Below, piece after piece: positions 1-10,785 of a DNA stretch of 64,000 nucleotides (its first letter is position 1; every line of letters starts with the position of its first letter). The notes beneath the pieces were generated by a model. The model saw nothing but the letters and a program-made list of their open reading frames with translations, searched no databases and was not told the DNA's origin. Made by a program: the position numbers and the translations under genes. This stretch comes from Colius striatus (taxonomy: Eukaryota > Chordata > Aves > Coliiformes > Coliidae). The stretch covers positions 1,781,853-1,845,852 of the forward strand of contig NC_084768.1 of assembly GCF_028858725.1 (NCBI RefSeq), in the 5' to 3' direction.

Positions 1-232
1 AGAGACCTGGCAGATGGACTCTAGCACACTCCCACACGCTGAGGCAAGCACTAAGTGCTCACCGTGGTGGAAGCGACCACTGCATGGCTGGAAACAGATC
101 CTGTGCCTCATGCTACTGCCTGGAACACCGTCCTGGGCCGTGAAAGGCAAGTCCTGTGGCAACAGGGCACACCAGAAAGAATCAAGTCAGACAATGGGAC
201 TCGTTTGTGAAACCTTAGGAGACAGCTGGCGG
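1..232 (+). mobile_element. ERVL-like integrase fragment, cut by window start
   Basis: Remnant of a retroviral integrase core. Residues reading WQMD are followed, after a frame change near base 55, by VVEATTAWLET and then GTPERIKSDNGTRF around bases 170-212, a typical D-N-G integrase site. The frame change alone makes it non-functional. Bases 1-122 are nearly the reverse complement of 58936-59067, so the same pol family lies at both ends of the window in opposite orientations. Similarity fades after about base 232. The class (ERVL-like) is inferred from the partner copy, where RNase H and reverse transcriptase pieces are also present. Confidence 0.7.
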
Positions 233-589
233 CCACAGCGCTGGGTCTCGGGGTGACGCGGGTGCTCGGGGATGCACCACGTGTCTGTAGAACCCAGGCT
301 GAGGCAGCAGCAGCTGGGATCACAGCACCCATGGGCCCATCAGGCACATCTCCTCCCGCCTCCACAGCACACTCTTCCCATTCAGCTCAAGCTACAAGAC
401 CACTGCAGTAGACACTTGCTTCCCAAAACATAATCCCTGGGTGCGAGGCCCCGGCGGCTCAGAGCCTGGCCTCGGCCGTGCAGGCAGGAAGCAATCTGAG
501 GCAGGCTCATCCCTTTGCCCTGGGCAGGCTCCATCTCCCTCCCAGCCTCCCTCCCTAAGAACACAGGCCTGAGCCCTCTCCAGGCCCCT
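233..589. other. No gene recognised
   Basis: GC-rich sequence between the integrase scrap and the first HYDIN-like exon. An open frame continues from the integrase side to about base 410 but resembles nothing I know. Confidence 0.4.
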
Positions 590-3081
590 CACCTCCAGGC
601 AGATCTTGTCCTTCAGCCTGAGCACCTTGGTGGCCTTGAAGTGCAGCCACACGCTGAGCTCGAGGACGCCCCGATCTTGCGAGACAGAGAAGTCCTCGTT
701 GAGATTTCCCAGCCCAAGGAGTCGGGCTGGGGTTCTGCAGGACCAGGCTCTTGCTTTCTGTCCTGCAGAGAGCGGAGGAGGCTCAGCGCTGGCTGCTCGA
801 CGGTCACACCAGCCTTGCAACTGCCTGCAGCTGGGAGCAGCCCTATCCCGGCGCCTGGAGCCACAGTGAAACGCCTTCTCTTGGTCACGAGTCTCAGAAG
901 GGCAGTCCTGGGGGACAGCTGGGTGCTACAAGCGTATCCAGCAGCAAGGAGATCAGGAGGAGCCACTGGGCTGCTCTCTGAGCAGCAGACGGGACACAAA
1001 TCCCTCAACACGCCCAGCACGCAGCATCGCTGGGGGCTGCAGAGCTTGGGGTGCCACAGGACACCTGAGCCAGCCAGGAACGGCCAGCAAGAGACTGGGA
1101 GCTGCTGGGAGAAAGGGACACCAACCCAGCTGCCAACCTGAGCGGCCACACGGCCAGCAGGAGAAGCTGGCCCTGGCAGATCCTGTGGGTGACTGACTGT
1201 ACAACAGCCTGTTGCAATGCGGCTGCTTGGGGCTGATCTCCAGCTGCACCTTCACCCCCTGGCAGCGCAGGCTCCGGGTTGTCCCTGATGTGGCAGATGA
1301 GCCCAGCTGCAGCGGGGTAGGCCCAAAAACTCCGCTCCTGGCCTTGTCCCCGCACAAACAGAGACACGAGAGCATCCAGTGAGCAGGAGGAACGGTTCCT
1401 GGGCACTTCTCCCCACCCAGCCCTACCTCCTTCTCCTTGAGTTTCAGCATCATGCTGGGAGGGCCGAAGGGGAAGGTGACCCCAGGTGGATCATGCTCAA
1501 AGGAGAAGCTCAGCTCAGCTTCCAGGGCGGTGGCATTGAGGATGGAGAGCTGCTGGTGGTTGCCAGGATGGGTCAGGGCCTCGTACCTGCCACAAACAAG
1601 GGAAAGGCTGCAGAGGACACCGCTGCCTTCATCCCTGGCTGAGGAAGGTACCACGGCCTGGCAGCGGGAGGCTGCGCTGGAAGCCACAGTCTAACAAGCA
1701 GCCCAACTTGTACCTTCTCCCTTCTCACCCTTCCTTCAGCCGTGGAACAGATTTTGGAGCTAAAGGGGAAAAAAAAGCAAACAGAACCCCAAGACCATTC
1801 CTCAGCCTGGCTAAAGATCTGCTGTAGGGTTTTTTTGCTGGGTTGATTTCATTCCCTTGGGATCTCACAACAGCAGCAACTCTCCAGAGCTCCCCCCAAG
1901 AATAGACCTAAAGTGCTAATGTTAAAAAAACCCACCCAACCAACACTGGGAATGGAAATCCATCAGCAGCTCCAAAGGCAACTGCTTTAGGCAGACTTTA
2001 TCCAACAGAGAGGAACAGGGACATGTAATCCCTGTTTTCATTCCTCTGCACCTTACCCCTCTGCCCATACTGGCAGGTGACATCAAAGTCCTATGAAGAT
2101 AACAGATGAAGGGTTGGTTTACCAAGCCATCAGCAGAGTAACTGCTCCTTTAGTCTACCTGCAGAGCTCAAAGCACTTGGCAGAAGCACCACAGAGTTCA
2201 AGTCATAGGTGGTGAGGCTGAGATGTGCATGGGAGGCACGAGGTGCTCCAAGTCACCTCCAGGCTGGAAGCAGCACCTGGCTCTGGCCACCGAGGCCCCA
2301 CCAGGCAGGGAGATCAGCTCCATCCTTCCCCAGCTCCTCCAAGTCTCCCGTGCCTGTCATCTGCTCAAGTTCACACACCCCTGGCCCTTCACCCCAAGTA
2401 TCTCTCAGGTCTCTACCTGGGCTTGCCCTCAATTGTGCCTCGGGGACAGCACATCCCCAGGTGTGTCCCTGAAAGCACGAGGCCCTGCAGATCCCCTCCC
2501 AACATCTCACTGCTCACAGGGGCCATCAGGATGCTCGCCCAGAGCCGGGAGCACGTACCGATCCCTCGACTTCCCACACAGCTGCACACCAAAGTGGAAG
2601 ATGCCCGTGTTCATGACAAACTGCTTGGAGATGATGGCATCATCTGCCTTGCTCCTGCAGCAACGAGGAAACACTGCCCTGGGCAGAGAAAATAGAGGAG
2701 GAGCTGTGAGATGCTCCAAGCAGAACTCCTGCTCACAAAGCCACAGCCCTGCTCGGTCGTCACAGCAGCAGCCCCGGTTGCCAGCCCCAAGCCTGGGAAG
2801 AGGCGTCGGGCGCTCAAGCAGCACGAGCTGCCCCAGGCAGCAGGCTCTGAGCTCCGGGGGAGCAGCGTGGGGGGCTCCCACAGGACAGCCTTTCCGTGGG
2901 TCCTGGCTGACGGTGGGGTACAGGCAGGTGCCCCTGCACTGCAGCTGGTGCAAGCCCTTTGTCCCCTGGGTCTAAAAATGCAGCGTCTGCTCGAATTGTC
3001 CTGGCAGCGCGGAGCTGAAGTGGACCCTGAGCTCCACCTCGCCGTGGGCAGGCACGATCCACCGGCCACTGCTCAGCCTGG
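590..3081 (-). pseudogene. HYDIN: HYDIN-like gene fragment, disrupted
   Basis: HYDIN is a very large axonemal central-pair protein built of ASH/MSP-like beta domains and needed for ciliary beating. Five minus-strand exons occur in the expected order: about 3081-2880 (SGRWIVPAHGEVELRVHFSS), 2654-2559 (IFHFGVQLCGKSRDR), 1586-1427 (LSILNATALEAELSFSFEHD), 1337 to about 1200 (ERSFWAYP, DNPEP, then RCQGVKVQLEISPKQ) and about 730-590 (EDFSVSQDRGV, KICLE). The splice phases between 2654-2559, 1586-1427 and 1337 agree perfectly; one intron is only about 90 bp. Breaks are visible. The first exon has an in-frame TAG just after QTLHF (near 2975). The exon starting at 1337 changes frame near 1275, between DNPEP and RCQGV. 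The last exon appears internally shortened. I infer a decayed partial copy; no HYDIN exon is seen elsewhere in the window. Confidence 0.75.
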
Positions 3082-3210
3082 CCACTGGGAGCCGAGGCCT
3101 GTTGTGCTGGGAGCTGGCCTGTGCTGCCCTGTGCGGGCTGTCTCACAGCAGAAATGTCAGCTTGGGAAGTGCCACCTAAAGCTTAGAAGCAACGGTTTCA
3201 CTTCAGGCAG

Positions 3211-3834
3211 GAGACGTGTACTGCATCGATGTGCGTTTCTATGGCAACATCGGCCGCTTCATCAGCCATCACTGTGAGCCCAACGTCTTCGCTGCCAGGG
3301 TCTTCACATCCCATCAGGACGTGCGCTTCCCCAGGCTGGTCTTCTTCAGCACGAGGGACATCAGAGCTGGAGAGCAGCTTGGGTAGGTGCCGGCCCTGGG
3401 CCGCAGGGAGGATGGAGAGCAGAGGGACGAGCGCTGGGCTGCTGCGAGCTGCTGGGCTCCAGCGCTGTGTTCCCGGGGCCGTGCCCCCGCCGGCACTCGC
3501 CATCCCCTGAAGCTTTGCCGAGCCCCAAACGGTGGCGGCGCCGCGGGCTGCCGCCCCCCCATCCTGCAGCTCTGGCTGCCCCGTCCCTTTGGCTGCCCCG
3601 TGCTGCTGCTCTGCACTGAGCCCGGCTCCGTCTCTCTCCCGCAGCTTCGACTACAAGGAGGATTTCTGGGCCGTCAAAGGCAAATCCTTCAGCTGCAAAT
3701 GCGGCTCTGGCAGGTGCAAGTACACGAGCTGGGCGCTGGCCAAGCGCCAGGCGCGCGCCCTGTCCCGCAGCAGGAAGCCAAAGGAGGCCCCTGTCAGCAG
3801 CTGGGCAGCAAAGGCTCCACGGCACAGGCACTGA
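3211..3834 (+). CDS. EHMT (G9a/GLP)-like SET domain, last two exons only
   Basis: EHMT1/EHMT2 are nuclear lysine methyltransferases that mono- and dimethylate histone H3K9. Exon 3211-3382 encodes the SET core, with [20 protein letters not shown] and then [20 protein letters not shown] and AGEQLG. A GT donor follows at 3383. Exon 3645-3834 follows a cccgcag acceptor and keeps the phase (gg|c for Gly). It gives [20 protein letters not shown], where CKCGSGRCK is the post-SET zinc motif, and then a basic tail to a TGA at 3832-3834. The NHxC-type AdoMet motif reads SHHC here instead of the usual N-H-x-C, a possible loss of the conserved Asn. The pre-SET, ankyrin and earlier SET exons are not in the window; upstream DNA carries HYDIN-like exons on the other strand. 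It is therefore a truncated copy, or the 3' end of a gene whose other exons lie to the left. Both exons are open. I cannot decide between EHMT1 and EHMT2. Confidence 0.75.
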
Positions 3835-3908
3835 GTGGGTGTCACCCTGTGTGCTGGGCTTGGCGGGGAGAGGGTGAGCTGTCCCTGGCACTGCAAGGGG
3901 CTGTGGGC

Positions 3909-4388
3909 AGGAGAGAAGAGGGAAGAGAGAAGAGAGAAGAGAGAAGAGGGAAGAGAGAGGAGAGAAGAAGAGGGAAGAGAGAAGAAAGAAGAGAGAAGAG
4001 GGAAGAGAGAAGACAGAAGAAAAGAGAGGAGAAGAGGGAAGAGAGAAGAGAGAAGAGGGAAGAGAGAAGAAGAAAAAAGACAGAAGTCAGAAGAGGAGAG
4101 AGGAGAGGAGAGGAGAGGAGAGGAGAGGAGAGGAGAGGAGAGGAGAGGAGAGGAGAGGAGAGGAGAGGAGAGGAGAGGAGAGGAGAGGAGAGGAGAGGAG
4201 AGGAGAGGAGAGGAGAGGAGAGGAGAAGAGAGGAGAAGAGAGGAGAAGAAGAGAAGAGAAGAGAAGAGAAGAGAAGAGAAGAGAAGAGAAGAGAAGAGAA
4301 GAGAAGAGAAGAGAAGAGAAGAGAAGAGAAGAGAAGAGAAGAGAAGAGAAGAGAAGAGAAGAGAAGAGAAGAGAAGAGAAGAGAGAAG
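3909..4388. repeat. GA-only simple repeat, about 480 bp
   Basis: Every base on the plus strand is a purine. It starts as irregular GAAGAG units, becomes a regular GGAGA pentamer array at about 4095-4225, then a regular GAAGA pentamer array at about 4250-4382. Long open frames appear in all six frames because the repeat lacks stop codons; they are not genes. Mirror-symmetric purine runs of this kind can form triplex (H-DNA), which is inference here. Confidence 0.97.
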
Positions 4389-5035
4389 CCCACAGCCTGA
4401 CCTGCAGCTCTCCATCAGTGTGGGACCTGCTGCCATCAGAGAAGCATCTTGTCACGTTTGATTTTCTGTTTCTATTCTATATCATTATATTTTGTTCTGT
4501 CACAGAAACACTTTTCCCCGGCATTGTTTCAAAGTTCAAACACGGCTCCTTCTTGTGGTACCATTAAAAGTATTTGCCCCAGCTTGAAAGAACATTTAGT
4601 TCTCAATCTCCACATGTTGTCTCTAGGAGCTTGCTCTGACATATTCTATTGTCCCTCCTGTCCTCCACTTGCTGGAGAAGAAACAGGCACAGTACTGCTC
4701 AAGTGGCTGGGTGTGACATGTGATTGAGGCACAGCATCTGCCTCAAGGGCTGTGTTGAGGAGACAGCCTGGAAAGCAAAGGCAGAGCCCGATTCCCTGTT
4801 CTGCTGTGCAGCTTTGCAGCCCTGGCACTCTCCTGCTGTGGGGCTGAGCCTGAAGCCCCGAGTCTCTCCTGGGAGGGAGCAGCACTGAGGCCTGAGAAGA
4901 GGAAAGATTGCCCAGCATGAAGCTGCTGTCAGCCTTTGGCAGGCAGGGTGGGGTTTCTGAGCTGCCTGGTGCTGCCGTTCCTGGGGAGCACTGAATTTCC
5001 CACCATTTACAGCCCAAACACAACTGACTGGCCCC

Positions 5036-5275
5036 CATAAGGCTCGCTCCCTCAGCCCTTCCCAGGCTGATTGCAAAGGGCTCCTATTCACAGGCGTCTG
5101 CACAACACACAAGTGGCTCCTGGCACTATTAAACACTTTCAGCCCTTGGCTTGCCATTCTCTCCCCATTCATCACTCAACTCCTCGTCTAAGCCCACACC
5201 TGCTGGTATGAAATAGCAACAGAGGACAGGGATCTGGGGCCTGTGAATGGGAAAGCTCTCAAGTCTGGTACCAGG
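5036..5275. repeat. Diverged segment shared with 57248-57450
   Basis: A non-coding stretch beginning near CATAAGGCTC and ending near TCTCAAGTCTGGTACCA. It aligns in the same orientation with 57248-57450, with substitutions and small gaps; the best-matching part is GTGAATGGGAAAGCTCTCAA against ATGAATGAGAAATCTCTCAA. It could be an old dispersed repeat or a segmental duplication. The other copy abuts the 3' LTR of the provirus. Confidence 0.55.
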
Positions 5276-5574
5276 TGCAGGCATTAAAGGTGTCCCACGT
5301 GGGAAGCCTGCTTCCCTTTTCCTTGCAGGTGCTATTTAGAGCTGAAACAGTTGCTTTCTGAAAGCAAAACCATCACAAAAAAGCCCAAAGAAACAGCTGG
5401 GTGATTTCCCTTCCCCAGGGCTGGCCACTGGACAAGGTGCTGGTCGGCAGCACTCTCAGGGTGCAGGGCTGGGCCCAGGACAGGCCTGCTGCAGGCACAC
5501 TTCTGGAGGCTCCTGCTAATGCAGTTCCTGGGCAGTGCTCAGGGAATGAGAGCAGTTGTCCATAATTGCTAGCT

Positions 5575-6330
5575 TTGGTCTCTCCCCATGAGCTCGTCTG
5601 GCTCCCTGCTCTCATCTGTTACTTCCTTCCTCTCTGTCTTCAGCCCATCACTGTTTTTTCTTTCTCTTCCTCTGTAGGACTCCTTGTCTGTATTTTCTAA
5701 CCCCTCCCTGTCTGTCCCACACCCTGTTGCTATTTTTCCTTTCTCCTCTCCTGCTCCCTGCCCTTTGCCTTTTTCTATCACCATGTTGTGATTCCTGGCC
5801 TTATTTTCCCTCTCTCCCCCACAGCCTGTCCCCACTTTCCTGCCTGTCTCTCTTGCTCAGCTGGTGGAACTTGTCTCTTCTCTCCAGGCCTCCATCCTGC
5901 TCCTCACTCCCTTTTAGCTCTTCCTCTGACTCTCTCAGCCCATCGATGTTCCGCCCTCCTGCGCCTCCTTCTGCTGATCCACATCCCTCTGTTCCTCGCT
6001 CTCTCTGGATGCTTTCCCTCCCCTCCCCTCCCCTCCCCTGCCTTTCTCTCTCCTTTCTTTTTTCCCTTCTGTCCTAATCCCTGTCCCATTTCTCTGTCAC
6101 TCCACTCTCCTGGTGCCTTTTCTGTCTCTCTGCCCCCTGTCCCTCTCCCTGCCTGTGTCTGTGTATCCCCCCATCCTCCTTTCTGCCCTTCCAGTCCTCT
6201 CTCTGTCCCTCTCTGCTGCTGCTTGTTGCTCTTTTTCCTCCTGCACTTGCTGTCTCCTTAAGCTCCATCCCTTTCCTGCTCTGTCCCTCTGCCCTGCTCC
6301 TGCCCCGTGTTTTCCTCCTCCTCCTCCTTT
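5575..6330. repeat. Pyrimidine-rich low-complexity stretch
   Basis: About 750 bp dominated by C and T on the plus strand (CCCTCTCCCTG-like motifs, and four CCCCT units at about 6015-6035). It contains no recognisable exon. Open frames rich in Ser, Leu and Pro on the plus strand, or Lys, Glu and Arg on the minus strand, follow from the base bias. Confidence 0.75.
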
Positions 6331-9300
6331 GGCTCCTCCTGGGGCTGGGCCTGTGCAGCCCTGGGGAGGCAGCCATGGGGCTGCAGGGTCAGGGGGGCCT
6401 GGCCAGGGGCTGGTGTCCCTGCAGGGTCAGGCAGCAGGAAGGAGGCCCCGGGGCACGTGGGAGCTGTAGCCCTGGGGCACTGGCTACCGGCCAGCCATGT
6501 TGGCTCCTGGGCCATGTGGGAGCTGTAGCCCTGGGCAGGGGCTGCCAGCCGTCCCTGTTCATTGCTGGGCGCTCTGGGAGCTGTCGCTGCCCCCTCAGCT
6601 GCCCACAGCCGTGTTGGTGCTGTGAGGCACAGGCTGTGCTGCAGCTGTGGCCTGGCTGAGGTGAGGGCTGGGGCCAGCCAGGCCCTTGGGCAGCTCTGGG
6701 GGTGTCTCCTGCCTGCTGCCCACCTGGGGCTGGTGATGGGAGCTCCAGGCTGGAGCTGGGCCTGGCTGGGGCAGCCCCTTGGTGACCCAAGAGCTGGGGA
6801 GGGGCAGGAGATGGAGACAAGGCCCCGGGCACAGGCCCCGGGTGCCCCAGCTGCCAGAGCCCCCGCAGCCGCCCCAGCATCTCAGTCTGACAGCAGCAGT
6901 GTGTGGTGCTGCTCACTCTGGCAGGGCTTTCACTCCATCTCCCTTCTCCCCACAGGTGCTGGGCCAGAGGTTTCGCAGGCACAGCCCGGCCAGGAGCTCG
7001 CCGTCCTGGCTGTGCCGCTGCTTTGGCAGCCGCCGTGGGGTAGGAGGGGACAAAAGCTCTGCCTTGCTGGCTGCAGACGGGCAAGTTCACACACCCAGGT
7101 AGGGACCCTGGCTGTGGTGCCAACCTGATGTCCTTCAGGAGTGAAAAACACAGTGTAGTGTTGGCTGGGGGTTGTTGTTGTTGTATCTCTGGGATTGATG
7201 TGACCTTGCAGAGGCAGCTGTTGGGATTTCAGCAGACATTTGCAGTTAAACCTGTGCTGACTGCTGCCCTGAGGTGCAGCTGGAACCCACTGCTGAGCTG
7301 CTGTTTCCACCACGCTAGAGAAAGAGAATATGATTTTTATTTGCTGGTGAAAGCAACACAGGGGATGTTTTTGTCTGTGTTTGGTTCCCTTGGTCAAATC
7401 CCTTCTTTTGGATGCCTTTGTTTCCCTCAGTCACGTCTGTGACTGATCCCAGCAGCCCAGTGACTCTCCTGTGTGGGGTGTGGAATCCAGCTGTGCATTT
7501 GGGGAAGTGATTTGGGGGACATATGCCCTTGTAAACACGACCATAAGAGGCATCAGGAGTTTATTTTCATAAGTGATCTTTACAACTTTCCTCTTGTTCC
7601 TTGTTGCATCTTTTTCTCATGATCGCTATTCACGTCTTTTTGACATGACATTTGCAGTGCTGCTTCTCTTCCTAACCTTGGGGAATTTCAGTCAGCTCTG
7701 TTTGAAGTGTTTTGTTTGTGTTCCATTGAGCTTGTGCAGAAAATCTTAGGTGGTTTTTTTCATATTATCATCCATAATTACATTTCCAACTTCACAACAA
7801 ATCAGTAGCTTCTACTCACTGTAGCAGCCATTCTGGCCCTTTTTTATGGCTCAGGAAAGGAGAGGTGAGTTACCACAATTAAAACAAGGAGGTAAGATTC
7901 AGCCAAGTCAGAAGTGCCTGATGTATTCATAGGATGGACTTGGGATGCTTGTGCAGCCTGTTTGAGTTTGTCTCTGACTGGGACGTGTAGTCTTGGAGAA
8001 AGGAGCATGGCTCAGAAATGTGCTTCCACCTGAACTCACTTGGCTCATCGGTGCTGCAGGGTCCAGGTTGTGGTTTTGGGGTCAGTCCAGTTCCTGTGTG
8101 TGTGAGCCAACATCCAGGCTTGACAAGGTAGTAGTGGTGAGGCACAGTGCAGCTGGAGCTCTTAGCCAGGCTGGTTATTCATCTGCAGAGCCAAGTCTGA
8201 ACTGCCAAGGTGTAATACAGAGCACTGTGTGGAGAATTATTCCAAATCATTTGCCAGGCAAAACCGTGACTGAGTGGTTGTCTGAGGTACTTTTGGGTTA
8301 CAGTTTGTGTTTTGGCAATCTCCACCTGTCCTTTTGTGATTGCCTCTTCTCTCCATTTCTCTACAAAGAGGGTGTTTGTCCTGGGAGAGCCCCATTGGTG
8401 AAACATGCCTGGCCTGGCAAAGATCTAGCTCAATGCCTTCATGACATGCAGCTCAAAGTCAGCAGCAGCCTTGTTGTTTTCTGTCTAGTGCATCTAAATC
8501 CCCTGGCATGTCTTCTCTCAGCTTGTTGTATGAAGGTGAATTTAAAACAGGGACGCTATTTTCTTTACTTTTCCTGCTCCTGGGTGTTTAGTCAGTGTGT
8601 GTAAACCATTAGAATTAAATGCAGGGCTTCAGGAGCAGGGGTTTGACCCATGGTGGGAATGAGTTTCTGGAGAGCTTCCCCTAAGCATTTCAAATACATT
8701 CTTTTCCTCTCAGAGACAGAGGTGTCACAGATGCATTACCAACTGTTGTCCTCAAGATGCACTTGTGATCCTTGTAATGTGGTCTGTTGTCCTCAGCAAG
8801 CCACCTGCTTGTTCTGGGTTTTCCTTCTTCAGGCTGTAAAGCACAAGACAGTAATCTCCTGTTCTGAGGGACCTTTCCTGTGCAACAGCAGTGCTTTGGT
8901 ATGTGTGAAATGAGCTCATAGTTCCAGTCCAGTCCAATTCCCCTCAATAGCTGTTTGTATGACAAGAGTCTGTTCTATGGCAGGTCTGGTTTAGGGTGCA
9001 TCCCTCTAAGTGGGATTGCAGTCAGTTGCTCTTGCCACATGTGGATGTGTGAGGCTTTTGAGTTTGTTGCCTCAGGGCCCTGCTCTTTGGGGCTCATCTT
9101 GTGGGACAAATGAAGGTTTTGCTGCTTGTGTTTGATTCCCAGACCTCAAGATGTCTTGCAGCCTGCAGCTCGTGTGTTGAGATGAGAAGTGCACGATGTT
9201 AGATGTACCATGGGGCTGTCCTGTCTGTGGCGGGTTCTCTGAAGGGCTCTGACACTCCACATTCAGGCACTTGCTCACAAACTGACTGACAGCTTTTTCT

Positions 9301-9385
9301 GTGCTGACTTTGCTTTCAGAATACACCAATGAGAATGCCTTGATCCCTAAGAACTCATCGGTTATAGACAGAAGAATCCCACCTG
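6331..9385. other. No gene recognised; one possible exon at 6956-7050
   Basis: Mixed sequence with no repeat or gene that I recognise. A cccacag acceptor-like site at about 6950 is followed by an open stretch encoding RFRRHSPARSSPSWLCRCFG and then a GGGTAGG donor-like site near 7038. It would make a small exon of an unknown protein, but nothing around it supports a gene model. Confidence 0.3.
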
Positions 9386-9389
9386 CAGG

Positions 9390-10007
9390 AGGGGCGAGGG
9401 ACTGTGCGGGGAGGGGCCATGGCCCAGGCCGTGCTGGAGAGCCTGCACGCCGCAGAGCAGCCCCACACGAGAGGCAGAGACGAGCTGCAGCCTTTGGAGT
9501 CAGTGGGCATCGGAGCAGCCCGTGCAGGGCTGCCATGCGTGTGAGTTACCCCACGGACTCGCAGGGAGGACTGGTGTGGAGTTCACTCGTCCTGAGGAGG
9601 GACAAACGGCAGAAGCTATTGGGAACAGACTAACTGAAACCCCCACTGCCTGCCCCCCCGATCCGTTCACGGGGGGACAAGGTAAAAACCCCGGGATCAG
9701 GGCTCTGAGCCCGGGAAGAGGGGAGGGGTGGCAAGAAGGTGTTCTTCAAAAGGCTGGTTGGACTCTTCATTGATGTATTACTCTGTGATGTTTTATTTTG
9801 GTTATGTTTTGGGTTTTTGGGGGTATGTTTTAGTTGATGTTGCATTAAATTATTCTCTGTTTTCTTCCCCAAACCGAGTGGCCTGGTCTGCTTTGTCCTG
9901 AACCTTAAGCAGCAATTAAGCTCTCCCTGCCCTTGAGCAATTCTCAGCCTCTTCGGTACTCCAGGCTAATCGTGGTCTTTGTTCCCTCATGGGCCTAAAC
10001 CATGACA
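9390..10007 (+). mobile_element. LTR-like fragment (ERVL type), 3' part
   Basis: The right end reads CCTAAACCATGACA, matching the terminal pattern of the complete LTR at 10786-12131 (CCAAACCACGACA). The stretch AGCCCGGGAAGAGGGGAGGG at about 9710 also matches a position in that LTR. The left edge is uncertain because no TGTCATGG start is visible. Confidence 0.5.
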
Positions 10008-10290
10008 ATAAGCAACTGCTCAAGCCTGTCTTGTGGTTTGGAAAAACACCAGGAAGCCAAAGGACCAGGGAAAGGAGGCGTGACGGAGGTGTAACCTGGG
10101 CAGACTGAGGTCAGAGAATGGATGGAGCTAGTGAAGTGTAATGAATATGTGTCCCTAGTCAGTATTAATGTAGAAAGTTTTGTCTTGAACGGTGCACACA
10201 GTTGGCAGAGCAATACCCTGTGTGCCCAGCACTGCAATAAAGAATATCTGCTTGATAGTTACATTGGCTGTTGAGTGTTGAATTGCAATT
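10008..10290 (+). mobile_element. Possible LTR remnant with AATAAA
   Basis: Contains TGTGTGCCCAGCACTGCAATAAAGAATATCTGC near 10220-10252 (quoted only in part here as a pattern: a GCAATAAAG polyadenylation signal followed by a short AT-rich tail), as in R/U5 parts of avian LTRs. No clear ends were found. Confidence 0.35.
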
Positions 10291-10785
10291 TCACCCATCA
10301 CCAATCTTCAGACAAGGCAAGAAAGATGACACAGGAAACTCTAGGCCGGTCAGCCTCACCTCCATCCCTGGAAAGGTGATGGAACAACTCATCCTGAATG
10401 TTGTCACTGAACATAGGAAGGAAAAGGGGAGTCAACATGGATTCACCAGGGGAAATCTTGTTTGCCCAACCTGATGCCTTCTATGAGTGCATAACCGACT
10501 GGCTTGATGAGAGGAGAGCAGCAGATGTCATCTACCTTGACTTCAGCAAGGCTTCTGACACTGTCTCCCACAACATCCTCATCAGAAAGATCAGGCAGTG
10601 TGGCTGGGATGAGTGGAGGTGAGGTGGATGGAGAGCTGCTGAATGACAGAGCCCAGAGGGTGCTGATCAACGGCACAGAGTCAGGTTGGAGGCCTGTGGC
10701 CAGTGGAGCTCCACAGGGATGGGTTCTGGGGCCAGTCTGGTTCAACATCTTCACCAACCCCCTGGATGAGGGGACAGAGGAACTC

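Noticed and set aside
131-152. Apparent EHMT exon match (SWAVKGKS) near the window start
   Set aside because: The other frame reads as integrase up to SDNGTRF; the short resemblance to FWAVKGKSF is chance.
3387-4461. Several long open frames (200-337 codons) across the GA tract on both strands
   Set aside because: They exist only because the repeat lacks stop codons; the translations are simple Glu/Arg or Leu/Ser repeats.
5727-6469. Open frames of 85-157 codons in the pyrimidine-rich stretch
   Set aside because: Low-complexity translation on both strands, no splice pattern and no recognisable domain.
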